Below, in pieces: positions 21,820 through 33,720 of a stretch of 64,000 nucleotides of DNA; positions within the stretch are counted from its first letter, which is position 1, and every line of letters begins with the position of its first letter. Position numbers and translations under genes: made by a program. The stretch spans positions 28,269,928 through 28,333,927 of the forward strand of contig JASWHV010000001.1 of the NCBI GenBank assembly GCA_030760725.1. The letters are read 5' to 3'. The notes under the pieces are model-generated. The model worked only from the letters and a program-made list of their open reading frames with translations, had not been told where the DNA came from and ran no database searches. The stretch is from Neostapfia colusana. Taxonomy: Eukaryota; Streptophyta; Magnoliopsida; Poales; Poaceae.

Positions 21820-22844
21820 GCAAGCCCCAGTTTGCATTTAACAAATTCTATAAGTTTTGCTTTATATTAACTTAGCTTGAGGTATGTATGTGCATTAAGT
21901 TTAAGATGGATGAAACTCTAATTGCATAACCAGATTATTCCAAAGAGAGTGAGGGTAGTGTCTAAGTCCATGAGTAGAACATGCTTTGCTTAATGTTTAT
22001 ACACTTCTTTACAAGTCGCGTAGTTGGAATCTACTCGCGAGTATAGGATTCGCCACATACGGGATTGGTTCGAGATGTGAGATATCTTTAGTAAGAAAAA
22101 TGAGACTAGGCAGGGGCGTAGGACGCAGCAAGAGGAAGTCTTGTGCGCGTAGCCCTACCCATGTCAATTGAGGACCGATCTGTGTGCGGCTCCTCTGAAC
22201 AAGTTTGAATGTACCGAAGGCATATCGGATATATGGGGTCCGATAAATTGATGTAACCTATACCTCCGGAAGTTGAGGCATAACGCACTGATTTATAGGT
22301 GTAAGTTGAGGGCAGAAAGGTGGAAATCCGCTAGCATGCATAGAGAGATGTTCCGTGTTGGGAACCTCCTGCTTGTTTTGGTGTGACCGGTTTGATGTTT
22401 GGGCTGTTAGGTGAAAGGTTGTCCCGTACGACATCGGTTGAGCGTGATGTGCAGCTCTGAGGATGGGTGTACGTGACGTGCTATTCGGGTATCCCTGCAG
22501 GTGTATATCGAGTCGATTCGCTGTCCCTCACGGTAATGAGTACCGCTTGTTCACTGTATCATGACGTAGTAAACATATGGAATGGTTTTGATGCATTACT
22601 GCTGTTATGAATAACTTGTATTGCTACATGTGTGCCACCAAATATAGCTCACTAAATTTCAGAATTGTGAACCGTTAACTTGTGGGTAAAAGATGAATTA
22701 AGGATGAACCTGTAGGCGTGTCCATTGCTGCAAATTGACATCCTATTTTTTAGTATGACATGCATGTAGAGTTTCTTGTGTAGGAGAGTCGGTTAAGACT
22801 TGCTGAGCCATCATGCCCACGGTTGCTGCTATGAGTGTTTGCAG

Positions 22845-22942
22845 GTGAGGAGTACCCCACGTACTAAGAATACGGGTTCACCGGCGAGGGCTATCCTCCG
22901 TCGGGGACTACGGCTGTGTAGGAGCCGTACACACCGCAGTGA
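22845..22942 (+). other. LTR mini-gene, second exon, with stops (A2)
   Basis: Follows GTTTGCAG. The frame matches A0 and A1 (GEGYPPSGTTA, EPYTP) but has a TAA at 22865-22867 and a TAG where TGG stands in A0/A1. The final TGA is at 22940-22942. This copy has decayed. Confidence 0.5.
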
Positions 22943-23208
22943 AGCTGGGTGTAGCTAGTGTGGGTTGTCTGTAGGGCTGGACAACCAACTTTTGCTAGAT
23001 AGGAGTAGGCGTGAGTTGTATAAATAATTTCCCCTGCAGTAAACTATGTAAAGTAGAGGTAAACTGCAAGTTTGTACTACTTTTGTGCAAAATCAGTAAG
23101 TTTGAATGTAATACTATGTTTTCCTTATTGTGTGTGCTGTCGGGTGTCGCATTGGGTGGCACCACCCTCTGTGATTCTAGATTGTACGGATTTTGGTCCG
23201 TCACAGGC

Positions 23209-23219
23209 TGGTATCAGAG
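23209..23219 (+). promoter_or_regulatory. Primer binding site of A2 (initiator Met tRNA)
   Basis: TGGTATCAGAG, the usual complement to the 3' end of initiator methionine tRNA, three bases after the LTR end. Confidence 0.9.
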
Positions 23220-25110
23220 ATGCTTAGGGGATAGCACACTAAATAAGGACGGTATTACGGGAAAACTTAGGATTACGGTGCGGAATCGCTAGTATGCCCA
23301 AATAAGGACTATATTAGTATAGTTACTTAAAGTGGCATGACTAACTTACTTGTTATGATTCTGTATTTAGATTATATAACGACGCAGCTATGCTCAGGTA
23401 AGAGGTAAGGTACGCCACCGAAAGCGGTTATTTTCGGTTAGCTCCCTCATGCGAGGAACATAGCATGAGATGTTCCGTTCAGCAACGGACGGAAAGTGAA
23501 TATGTTATCTAAGACTCTTCATGTTTTAGAGACATATGAACGGTACTAGCCTCCAGTGTGCAAACCCAGGGGAAAGAGGAGGATACCCCATCGTGTGGTT
23601 TGTAACACGAAGTATGTGCTCTAGGACTTTTTATGTTCTATGGGGCATACGAGAGCGCTGGTCCACTGGTGTGCTTGATTGCAAAGGTGTGGAGCCCTCC
23701 GTCGGGTGGTGAATAACCCGGCCATTTAGCTTGAGATGTGGCTTCACTCAAGGACGGCCGTATGGCAATGACATGGGAGTATGTATTTACTTTCAATTAT
23801 GGACCTGCCTAAAATGACAAACCATTTGAGTGAATCATTATTGAGTGTTCTTCTGCAGGTGCTAACCACGTACGTATCCCGTGTAGTACACGTTTGCGAG
23901 AGGCCGTTTTTAGTGCCACGGTTGAGTCGTATATGCCGGTATAATCCGGTTAGGATTGTCCATATTGTGAGGAACGTAGCACCGACATGTAAGAATCATT
24001 ATTGCATTAAAACAACTTTTAAAAGGAACTAATATAACCAATCTTAGCTTTTAGGACTCTGGTTTTGAAGATAAATTCAAAGTTTGAATAGTTCAGTTCA
24101 AGGGACTTGAAAAACACAGTGCTCTGTTTCTGGCAGCAAGTTTGCTGGATTCTAACAGAGCATAAGTCACAAGTTATTTGGCCAATGGAGGTGTGGGATA
24201 TAGTTCTGGAAATATGAGGATGTGTGCTACGACTTTGTTGTAGACTACCAGAACAGAATCACGCATCAAACCGGTGGAAATGCCAGAGGAGTTTGAACTG
24301 TCCAGAACCAGGACAGACTCAAAACTCTTTCTGGACTATTCTGTTTTTCAAGCATAATTTCCTGTAGAAAAATCTGAAAGTGTCATAGGATACCTTTTTG
24401 GAAAGTTATGAGATGTTTTACATCTTTGTAATTCCAAGTACTGAATTCAGTGGAAGTGAGTAGAAAACAGCAACTTTCAAAGGAGGTGCTGTTGAAATTC
24501 TTCTTGGAATTCTGTCAACTTTGAATTATCATAACTTTTTATCCAGAGATCATATGGAGACAAATAAATATTCATTGGAAATATACTGAAGTTAACTTCA
24601 ATTTTGGTATTCAACTCGAGTTATGAAAATGCCAAGTAAAAATCTGGGATAAGTAAAATCTGGTCATTCTGGGCAGAGGGATGAACAGTTGAACTCAGTT
24701 GAGGCATTGTTGTACCTATTGGGGTTTTATTACACTCAATGGGGAAGGGCATACTTATGAGTTGTTACCTTCAACTAGTGAAGGATTTGAGTAATTACCT
24801 ACTCAAGTTCTTTTTACTAGAGACCATATTGTGTTGTATTGAAGATAAAAGGGTAGTATATGGGATGACAAAGCGATATCAACGTCTCGTAGTGACCAAA
24901 TCTAGTTGAGATGAACTTCCGAGGAGGAAGTCCATCAAGTTGGATTTCACTATTATGTGTTTGATCTGATAATGGCGTAGCTTGTGCAAAGTTATTACAT
25001 TATCCATGTACGAGATGTATCACATTTTTACCGTCATTATACTTTACTACCAATTTATGGACTGCATGGAGTATGCTGTGTGGCTCATGTGATTGTCGTC
25101 ATGGTTGCAG
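23220..25110 (+). other. A2 untranslated leader (1.9 kb)
   Basis: No conserved open frame. Contains inverted repeats (for example TTCCGTTC / GGACGGAA near 23472-23495) that could form packaging or dimerisation hairpins. The last bases TTGCAG before gag look like a splice acceptor. The first 950 bp are deleted from A1. Confidence 0.7.
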
Positions 25111-25821
25111 GATAGTTCGTACCCGGGCCACGCATGAGGCCGGGGGCTCGAGTCAGCAAGGGGGTGATGACTCCCAGCCACCTGCCTATGACAACGCCCC
25201 GCAACAGCAACCACCGCCGCCGCCTCCGTTTACGCTAGAGGATGTGATATTGGCGCTGGTTGGCTCTCGTAAGGAGCAGACCGACATGCTCCGCACGATA
25301 GTACAAAATACATCCCAGGCGGGGACGCGTCAAGAAAGAGGGCCCCGTGAGCCCCACATCAACACGTACTCGGATTTCATGAGTACGCATCCTCCGGTGT
25401 TTACTGAAGCGGCGGAACCACTGGAGGCCGACAACTGGCTGCGGAATATTGAGTCTAAGTTTGGGCTGCTCCAATGCCCGGAGCGGCAGAAGACTCTATT
25501 CGCGGCGCAGAAGCTTCACAGTGCTGCTGGTGCGTGGTGGGCAAATTATCTTGCCTCACTACCTGGTGGTCACGCCGTGGAATGGCAAGAGTTCCGGGAG
25601 GCGTTCCGCTCCTATCACATACCTCCCGGCGTGATGAAGAGAAAGTTCCAAGAATTATTGGAGCTGAAACAAGGCGGGAGGATTGCCCATGACTACTCCC
25701 CTGTCTTCAACCATCTGGCGCAGTATGCGTCAGACTATATGTCCACTGAGGAGAGAAAGCGCGAGCAATTCTAACGGGGTTTGAATCCTGATATGAAGAC
25801 TCGCCTCGTGCAATGCAATCG
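25111..25821 (+). pseudogene. gag: A2 gag, first part, interrupted by A3
   Basis: Matches A1 gag: Pro/Gln-rich start, EADNWLRNIESKFGLL, AGAWWANYLAS and YHIPPGVMKRKFQELLELK in one frame. The start codon equivalent to A1's ATG reads ATA (25112-25114). A TAA interrupts at about 25771. The A3 LTR begins at 25822 within the CNR codons and gag resumes at 29868. Confidence 0.88.
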
Positions 25822-28362
25822 TGTAAGGGCCCAAGTTTTCATTTGCTAAGAAGTGTTCATCACACCCACACCTCACCTCATTTGTGGTAATCACATGAAC
25901 ACATTTGAAGAGCAAGTAACCACCATCAATAGAATAATTAGGAGATGAACTCACAAAATGCAAAAGTGGTATTTCCCACATAAACCAATTAGGGGATGAG
26001 CATATAATTAATTCCTAAACCTTGTTAGGAATGCTCATGCCGAATTTCACCCAAATCCAAAACCTTTTGAGGTACTTTTGGGTACAAGTATTAAAAGGCT
26101 AGTTTGAAATTTATTTTAAATTCAAACCCATTTCATCCTATGAATTAAAAAGTGGAATTCATATTCACACTCAGCTCATTTTTATGAGCTCCCACACCAA
26201 TTTTTACTCCATTTGGAGTTGATCTTGACATGAGCTATTTTGGTTAAATTCAAATCAAATTTGAATTTCGGTTCACAATTGCTGCAAATTTAGTCGTATC
26301 GAATCACAATTTGAATCATTCAAATTCAAATGGGCATTTGGTGAATTGATCAGATTGTCAAGGGTATTAGGGTCCCTAATATTTTGGAGCAGTAGGAATT
26401 TAATTTGTGAGGTCAAATTGGGCTGGTGCGGCCCTCCTGTCAGCCACACATTGAAATGGACCGACTGAAGACTCGGTTCCTTGGTTTCTCGGGCCGGCGC
26501 TGTGATCGTCACCGAGCCAAAGCCGGCGCCACCTCCTGTTTAACTCGCGCGCTCGCTGGAGACCTGCTCGGGCTACATCACACACGGGACGATCTTTTGC
26601 CTCACTAACAGCACCAACTCGGATTTGCTTCCTCCTCGCGCGCACGAACAGAGCCGCCGCTGTCGTCGAGCAATCAGCCACCGGCAAAACCTCCGTGCAC
26701 CCAGTGCCCTGAGCTGCAAAACGGTACTCTATATTCTCTTCCTACCTCCCCATCACGAAAACCAGCTGAGTCCGGCTTCCCTCGACCACAACCGAGAGCT
26801 TTCGCGGTGACCGAAAGTTTTCCGCACCTCAGGCTCGCGTGGACAGCCCTAACAGGAACTTGTCACGCCGAGCTAAGGCATCCCGAGACGTGTTAGGATG
26901 TCGTGTTGCTCACCTCCAAACTGTAGCCCAAGTGGTTGATCACCTGTGACGAATTTCGGGTTTTTCTTCCACTCGGTGTAAACCGACCTTCGGTTAAGGT
27001 TTAGAGAAATTCGCAACCACAGATCATTTAGGGTTCCTCAAACTGCACACACACGAGCTAGAATTAATAGTGATCAACTTCTCTTCGCAACCTTAGCGTG
27101 AAAACCCCTGTAGATAGCCTATTTCAAGTTTTGCTAACGGCGCCAACGGCGAAAGCCGTCGGGCGCACGGTGCGAGCTCACTTAGAGCCTCTCCCGAGCT
27201 AACTTGAGTTCATGTCGAGCATATACATGTCACACCAGCTGTAGGTCTTGAAAACTCAGTGTTTGACGGGCTAGAGGGGGCGGGTGACGCTGCCGGAGTG
27301 AAGCCGAGCCGCTGCACCGTCGCGGACTAGGTTGGAGACCTTGCCGACTCGGGGAAACTTCACCAGAAGGTTTAGCACGTCGGGTTAGACCATGGCAGCG
27401 AGCCGGAGCTCGGGAGATGGCCGGGAGGTCGGTTTCCGGTGAACTCCGGCGAGCTCGGACGCGGGCACACACGGGAAGGCGGGAGGTTGAAGACGACCCC
27501 CCAGCCCCACGCGTCAGCCACTCGGGGAATTAAATCAGATTCTCTGTGGATCGGGATCCAATTGTGGCTACGCAGCAAAACTCAGTGGCCCCGTTCATTT
27601 GCTGAGGAGCCGACACGTGGCCCCGGACCCACTGTCAGGATTTAAACATTTCCCCGATTTTCAGATTTAGTTCAAACTTCAAATTCACACAACTTTTGCT
27701 AGGAAGCTCGAAATCGGTAGAACCAAATTTTGTTAGATTCAGCTCTCTGAGTACTTTACAGCAAATCAAGTTTCACTCCATGGAAACATTTATTTCTCTC
27801 GAATTAATTCTCCAAATTTTAAACTGTTTAGAATTTTAACTGGAGAACCCTTTAGTGGAAAATTCTTAAATTTGGCCAGGGTTTTCTTTGTAATATAAAT
27901 GAGCTGCCATAAGAATTTAAGATCCATCTGGCTCATTTGATCCACCTAATGGTGTGATTAAGGAAACTGGTCCAGAGAAAAAGAAAAATGTCCAGAAACA
28001 TTTTTCAGATTTACTCTGAACTTGTTTAGCTCATATCTTTTGCTAGGATGCTTAAAATTAGATGAAACCAATTCCATTAGAACCATCTAAAAATCTAGTT
28101 TCCATAAATTCATGGCTTGATCCATAAATCCTTAGAAAACCCTAAGAGCTCTAATTAGGGCCAAATACACATTTGTTTGTGCATGGCTCAAACAAGCTTT
28201 GCTTGAAATGAAATTTTGCCAAGTTCCTATTTAGGTTGTATCCAAACCACAGTAAAAAATTCAGAGTCAATAGCACTGTCTAGCTATACTTATAATCTGC
28301 ACATTATCAAATTCAACTTAAATGCATTTAAATTGACATGCATTATATGTTATCTTGTGTAG

Positions 28363-28440
28363 TCGCTAAGATCGAAGAGGATCCGGAGGTGTTAGACTTT
28401 ATTACTCCGGAGGAACAACTAGCTTACGACCAGCAGCAAG
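28363..28440 (+). other. LTR mini-gene, first exon (A3)
   Basis: 78 nt between TTGTGTAG and G|GCAAGC. The peptide (EEDPEVLDFITPEEQL, ending QQQ) keeps the A1/A2 core although the surrounding LTR is strongly diverged. The length differs from A1 by one codon, so frame is kept. Confidence 0.6.
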
Positions 28441-29539
28441 GCAAGCCCCAGTTTGCATTAGCCGTTTCATAAAGTCTTTTGTTTTGATAACTTACTTTAT
28501 GTATTTCTTACAATTGTGCATTAGAGTCTTGTTTGAAAACCCAAATACATAGCCAAGAGAACCAGGGTTTTGGGCTTAGGTTTTAAACCTCGAGTAGCCA
28601 CTGCAATGCTAAATTGGTGTAGGATTCGGTACAAGTCGAGTAGTTAGAACTACTCGCGAGAATAGGCTAGAGGCACACAACTCGGTTTGAGATAGCAAAT
28701 AAATCACATGGCAAGAAAAATGAGACTGAGCGGAGAGTAAGGGCAGCATGACTTTGGGGCCTGGGTGCCTAGCTCTTCTTGTGTCGATTGAGGACCGAGC
28801 CGTGTGCGTGTCTGTTGAACAAGCTAGAACAGTACCGAAGACCTACCGGATATATGGGAACTGGGAAACCGATAAAATTCAGGTAGCGATCTGTTGAGGC
28901 ATTGCTTGTCGTCCAGAGGGTTGGTTGAGAGCAGTGAGGTGTAAATCGGTTGGCGGGCACTGCGGATGCTCCGCGCAGAGACCTCCTGCTCGGGACGATA
29001 GGATCGGTTCAACACTTGGCTGACGGATGAAAGGTGGTTGCGTACGACGTCCGTGGTGGTTGCTGTAGGCAACATCGAGTACGGGCGTACGTGACAGGTT
29101 ATTCGGGTAACCCTGCAGGTGTAAATCGATTATAATCACCGTCCCTCATGGTCAGTAGTACCACTTGTTCACTGTACCATGAAGTAGAAAGAACATGCTA
29201 GTGGCATGTTAGAAGATTGCTGGTTGAAAGCTTTACATTGCTTGTTAATGATTTGTTGTAGTTTAGAGCTAATTAAAGTTCTTTTCAACCTTAGGCAAAG
29301 CACATAAGATAAATGCATTTCTTGTTTGATTGCTGCTTTCTTATGTGTCTTAGCACGATGCTTTCCTAACAACTTGCTTCTAAAGCTTGAAAGTAAGGTT
29401 CAACTATTTACGCGTGTCTTTTGCAACATGTTTTCCTATTATACACTGCAAACCCAGCATGTAGAGTTTCATGTGTAGGTAAGAAGGATCAGTCTTGCTG
29501 AGCCATCATGCTCACTGCTTGTGTTTGAAGCGTTTGCAG

Positions 29540-29628
29540 GGTGCTATGAGGAAGAGGCTCCTGAGGAGGAGACGGACCCCCAAGAGGGAAACACCGCCGA
29601 GTGGGAGCCGTGCACGCCGCCATGTTAG
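29540..29628 (+). other. LTR mini-gene, second exon with stop (A3)
   Basis: Follows GCGTTTGCAG, 1,099 nt after exon a. Joined in phase it gives CYEEEAPEEETDPQEG, then AEWEPCTPPC and a TAG at 29626-29628. No premature stop. An AATAAA follows at 29754-29759. This is the most intact-looking exon pair apart from A1. Confidence 0.6.
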
Positions 29629-29753
29629 TGTGCGTGTGTGCTAGTGGGGGACACGCTCATGGGAAGAACGTGAACTTCTTTTGCTTAGTCTATGCCCGTG
29701 AGTGTAGATTTAATGTATTTTGATGTAATTATGTTCATAAACCCGTCTATGTA

Positions 29754-29759
29754 ATAAAA
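29754..29759 (+). promoter_or_regulatory. AATAAA polyadenylation signal in A3
   Basis: AATAAA about 125 nt after the exon-b stop and about 100 nt before the LTR end, as in A0. Confidence 0.5.
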
Positions 29760-29867
29760 ATTTCCGCTTCCACTTTGTACCTTTTATATGTGTTATCCGG
29801 TGTTGTGCAATGCAGCACCCCTCAGTGTGATACTGGCTAGTTGAGACCGCCGGGTCCTCGAAAATCG

Positions 29868-30404
29868 CGGCACCTTCAAAGACCTCGTCAATGCCGTGAT
29901 TCTTCAAGAGGATGCTCAACGAGAGTTCGCTGCTGAGCAGATAAAACGCAGTGCTCCACCGAGCAGCGGAGATGGGGCTCCCCAGAAATACAAATGGTGT
30001 ATCGGACACCATCCGGCCAACGGTGGCATCCACCGGCATGACCACAACAGTTTAGTGGTCGTCCTTATCAACTCTTCCCATTTTGACTGCCGATGCCACC
30101 ACCACGACCCCAACAGCAACAGCAGCAGCAGATGGTACCCCAGCGCGCGTTTCCACAGCAACAACGCGCCCCGGGATTCCGTCCACCGGTCAGCGGAGGA
30201 CCGGCTCGCTACACATGCTTCACGTGTGGCCAGGCCGGCCATTTCTCCAAGGACTGCCCACAGAGGCAGCAAAGCAGCGGGCAAGCCAATATATAGGGTG
30301 GTGCTCGAGGTCGACTACCGGCCAAGAAGGGAGGTCAGCGACCCGGGGGCATTCATTACATCGACAATGAGAACGTCCCGGAAGGAGAGAACCTGCTGGC
30401 GGGT
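29868..30404 (+). pseudogene. gag: A2 gag, second part with intact zinc knuckle
   Basis: Gag resumes in the same codon context (GTFKDLVNAVILQEDAQ). Frames then switch in the Gln/Pro-rich region. One frame carries CFTCGQAGHFSKDC, a complete CX2CX4HX4C nucleic-acid-binding knuckle (about 30217-30260), followed by a TAG at 30294-30296. Confidence 0.85.
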
Positions 30405-31576
30405 ACGTTCACTCTCAATGATCATGCAATCATCATTCTATTTGATTCTGGTGCAACCCACAATTTTATAAGTGCATCATATGTGGCTAAGCATCAACTA
30501 CAAGTCTTTCCAACCGAGTGCTCATATATGATTTGCTCACCGGAAGGGAAGATTTCAGCAAATATGATGATTCCAAAAGCACCACTATGCTTAGGTGGGA
30601 GGATATATCCCACTACTATGTTTATCATTGAGGGGCAGAAGATTAATGCAATCTTAGGAATGTCATGGTTAAGCTACCATAGAGCTGTCCTGAAAACTTT
30701 ATCACGGACGGTTCACCTCAACTCTCCACTCCACCGTCCACATTCACTCGTAATAGACAGCCCTGTCCCGGATGTTTCAGCCGCATATAATGCTGAATCT
30801 CCCTAGTTAGAAGACATCCCCGTAGTCCAAGAATACCCTGATGTGTTCGCGGATGATCTTCCGGGCATGCCACCTGAATGGGATGTTGAGTTCAAGATTG
30901 AACTTGCACCCAGGACATCACCAATACTGTGGAGACCGTAGAAGATGGCTCCGAATGGGCTGGCTGAATTAAAGGAACAGCTCAATGACTTGTTGAGCAA
31001 GGGTTTCATTAGACCGAGTTCCTCTCCATGGGGATGCTTGGTGCTGTTCGTAAAGAAGAAAGATGAAACCTTGAGGTTGTGTGTGGATTACCGACCGCTC
31101 AACGCCGTCACCATCAAGAACAAATATCCACTGCCCCACATTGTTATCCTGTTCGATCAACTTGTGGGTGCAAGTGTGTTTTCAAAGATGGACCTTCGCC
31201 CCGGTTATCATCAAATAAAAATCCGAGCGGAGGATATTCCAAAGACGGCATTCTCGACGAGATATGGACTATATGAATATCTCGTCATGTCTTTTGGTCT
31301 CACTAACGCTACGGCACATTTCATGTACCTCATGAACTCAGTGTTCATGCCGGAGTTAGACAAGTTCGTGGTGGTGTTCATAGATGACATCTTGGTTTAC
31401 TCCAAGTCAGAAGGAGAACACGCTGAACACTTGCTTATCGTCCTTCAACGATTGCGGGGCCATAAGATCTATGCCAAGTTCAGCAAATACGAGTTTTGAA
31501 TCAGCCAAGTGCCATTTTTGGGACATATCATCTCAGTGGAAGGCATTGCGGTTGATCAAAGCAAGATTGAACAAGT
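30016..31576 (+). repeat. Tandem duplication in A2 gag-pol, copy 1
   Basis: From the Gln-rich end of gag through protease to the RT end (GAACAAGT at 31569-31576). It is repeated almost unchanged at 31586-33148 with an offset of 1,570-1,572 bp. By hand count the copies differ at about 30 positions (about 2%). Confidence 0.92.
30405..31576 (+). pseudogene. pol: A2 protease and RT, copy 1
   Basis: Protease LFDSGATHNFIS and RT blocks (DLPGMPPEWDVEFKI, GFIRPSSSPWGCLVLFVKK, LRLCVDYRPLN, FSKMDLRPGYHQ, FIDDILVYSK) are present. Stops: TAG near 30804 (in copy 1 only), TAG for Tyr in RRP*KMAPN (about 30940) and TGA for TGG in EF*ISQ (31497-31499). The last two are shared with copy 2, so they predate the duplication. 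Confidence 0.9.
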
Positions 31577-31585
31577 TTAGTGGAT

Positions 31586-33148
31586 GCCAACGGTGGCATC
31601 CACCGGCATGACCACAACAGTTTAGTGGTCGTCCTTATCAACTCTTCCCATTTTGACCGCCGATGCCACCACCGCGACCCCAACAGCAACAGCAGCAGCA
31701 GATGGTACCCCAGGCGCGCGTTTCCACAGCAACAACGCGCCCCGGGATTCCGTCCACCGGTCAGCGGAGGACCGGCTCGCTACACATGCTTCACGTGTGG
31801 CCAGGCCGGCCATTTCTCCAAGGACTGCCCACAGAGGCAGCAAAGCAGCGGGCAAGCCCAATATATAGGGTGGTGCTCGAGGTCGACTACCGGCCAAGAA
31901 GGGAGGTCAGCGACCCGGGGGCATTCATTACCTCGACAATGAGAACGTCCCGGAAGGAGAGAACCTGCTGGCGGGTACGTTCACTCTCAATGATCATGCA
32001 ATCATCATTCTATTTGATTCTGGTGCAACCCACAATTTTATAAGTGCATCATATGTGGCTAAGCATCAACTACAAGTCCTTCCAACCGAGTGCTCATATA
32101 TGATTTGCTCACCGGGAGGGAAGGTTTCAGCAAATATGATGATTCCAAAAGCACCACTATGCTTAGGTGGGAGGATATATCCCACTACTATATTTATCCT
32201 TGAGGAGCAGAAGATTAATGCAATCTTAGGAATGTCATGGTTAAGCTACCATAGAGCTGTCCTGAAAACTTTATCACGGACGGTTCACCTCAACTCTCCA
32301 CTCCACCGTCCGCATTTACTCGTAATAGACAGCCCTGTCCCGGATGTTTCAGCTGCATATAATGCTGAATCTCCCAAGTTAGAAGACATCCCTGTAGTCC
32401 AAGAATACCCTGATGTGTTCGCGGATGATCTTCCGGGCATGCCACCTGAATGGGATGTTGAGTTCAAGATTGAACTTGCACCCAGGACATCACCAATACT
32501 GTGGAGACCGTAGAAGATGGCTCCGAATGGGCTGGCCGAATTAAAGGAACAGCTCAATGACTTGTTGAGCAAGGGTTTCATTAGACCGAGTTCCTCGCCA
32601 TGGGGGTGCTTGGTGCTGTTTGTAAAGAAGAAAGATGAAACCTTGAGGTTGTGTGTGGATTACCGACCGCTCAACACCGTCACCATCAAGAACAAATATC
32701 CACTGCCCCGCATTGTTATCCTGTTCAATCAACTTGTGGGTGCAAGTGTGTTTTCAAAGATGGACCTTCGCCCCGGTTATCATCAAATAAAAATCCGAGC
32801 GGAGGATATTCCAAAGACGGCATTCTCGACGAGATATGGACTATATGAATATCTCGTCATGTCTTTTGGTCTCACTAATGCTACGGCACATTTCATGTAC
32901 CTCATGAACTCAGTGTTCATGCCGGAGTTGGACAAGTTTGTGGTGGTGTTCATAGATGACATCTTGGTTTACTCCAAGTCAGAAGGAGAACACGCTGATC
33001 ACTTACTTATCATCCTTCAACGATTGCGGGGCCATAAGATCTATGCCAAGTTCAGCAAATACGAGTTTTGAATCAGCCAAGTGCCATTTTTGGGACATAT
33101 CATCTCAGTGGAAGGCATTGCGGTTGATCAAAGCAAGATTGAACAAGT
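31586..33148 (+). repeat. Tandem duplication in A2 gag-pol, copy 2
   Basis: Starts GCCAACGGTGGC after a short junction (TTAGTGGAT, 31577-31585) that resembles AGTTTAGTGG found about 30 bp further into the unit. It runs through gag end, protease and RT, and continues into the single RNase H region. Confidence 0.92.
31977..33148 (+). pseudogene. pol: A2 protease and RT, copy 2
   Basis: Same domains as copy 1 with a second intact CCHC knuckle before it (about 31790-31835). It carries the shared TAG (about 32512) and TGA (33069-33071). The FIDDILVYSK box is kept. This copy joins the downstream RNase H. Confidence 0.9.
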
Positions 33149-33720
33149 GCCGAAACTGAAAGCCCCCACTTATGTCTATGAAGTCAGAAGCTTCCTCGGT
33201 TTAGCGGGATATTACCAGAGGTTCATCCCGAGCTTCTCCAAGATTTCTAAGGCGATGACTGAATTATTGAAGAAGAGGACCAAATATGTTTGGAACTCAG
33301 CATGTGAAGGAGCGTTTCAAGCATTGGTGAAGCATCTCACAACAGCCCCGGTCTTAGCTCAACCGGATACGATCAAGCCTTTCGCATATATTGTGATGCG
33401 TCCGGAATCGGGTTTGGCTGCGTGTTGATGCAAGAAGAACGGGTGGTCATGTATGGCTTGCGTCAACTTCGAAACCACGAGCAGCACTATCTGACTCATG
33501 GTCTTGAGCTTGCTGCTGTGGTATCGGCGCTGAAAATGTGGAGACACTATCTTCTTGGAAACTTGGTGCATCTCTACACCGACCACAAGAGCTTAAAGTA
33601 TATCTTCACCCAGAAGGAGTTGAATATGAGACAAAGGAGGTGGTTATAATTAATCAAAGACTATGAAATTGAGATTCATTACCACCCCGGCAAGGCGAAT
33701 GTGGTTGCTGACGCGCTAAG
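33149..33720 (+). pseudogene. pol: A2 RNase H, broken
   Basis: EVRSFLGLAGYYQRFIPSFS and SACEGAFQALVKHL lead into RNase H. A frameshift near 33385 moves the CDAS region to another frame (CVLMQEERVVM is readable from 33422). A TAA stands at 33647-33649 after RQRRWL. The end NVVADALSQKS is readable. Confidence 0.87.

Larger units (their letters stand above)
19422..23205 (+). repeat. A2 5' LTR, complete (3,784 bp)
   Basis: Starts TGTAAAGGCCC and ends GGTCCGTCACA, three bases before the primer site. A TATA box about 760 bp in means that some 3 kb of LTR is transcribed. That part contains a GTAAGG donor (20586), exon a and exon b of the mini-gene. Confidence 0.9.
25822..29862 (+). mobile_element. 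Solo LTR A3 (about 4.0 kb) inside A2 gag
   Basis: Starts TGTAAGGGCCC like the A2 LTR and is homologous along its length to A1/A2 LTRs, with no internal region. AATCG occurs at both borders (25817-25821 and 29863-29867), a 5-bp target duplication, and gag reads on across it. The right end (GGTCCTCGAA) lacks the usual CA, so the terminus is mutated or one base uncertain. Solo LTRs arise by recombination between the two LTRs of an element. Confidence 0.85.

Noticed and set aside
23209..23219. Possible tRNA gene near TGGTATCAGAG
   Set aside because: Only the 3'-end complement of initiator Met tRNA is present, directly after an LTR; this is a primer site.
26400..26687. Frames in the GC-rich part of solo LTR A3
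   Set aside because: Position matches the GC-rich promoter and leader block of the other LTRs; no conserved protein pattern.
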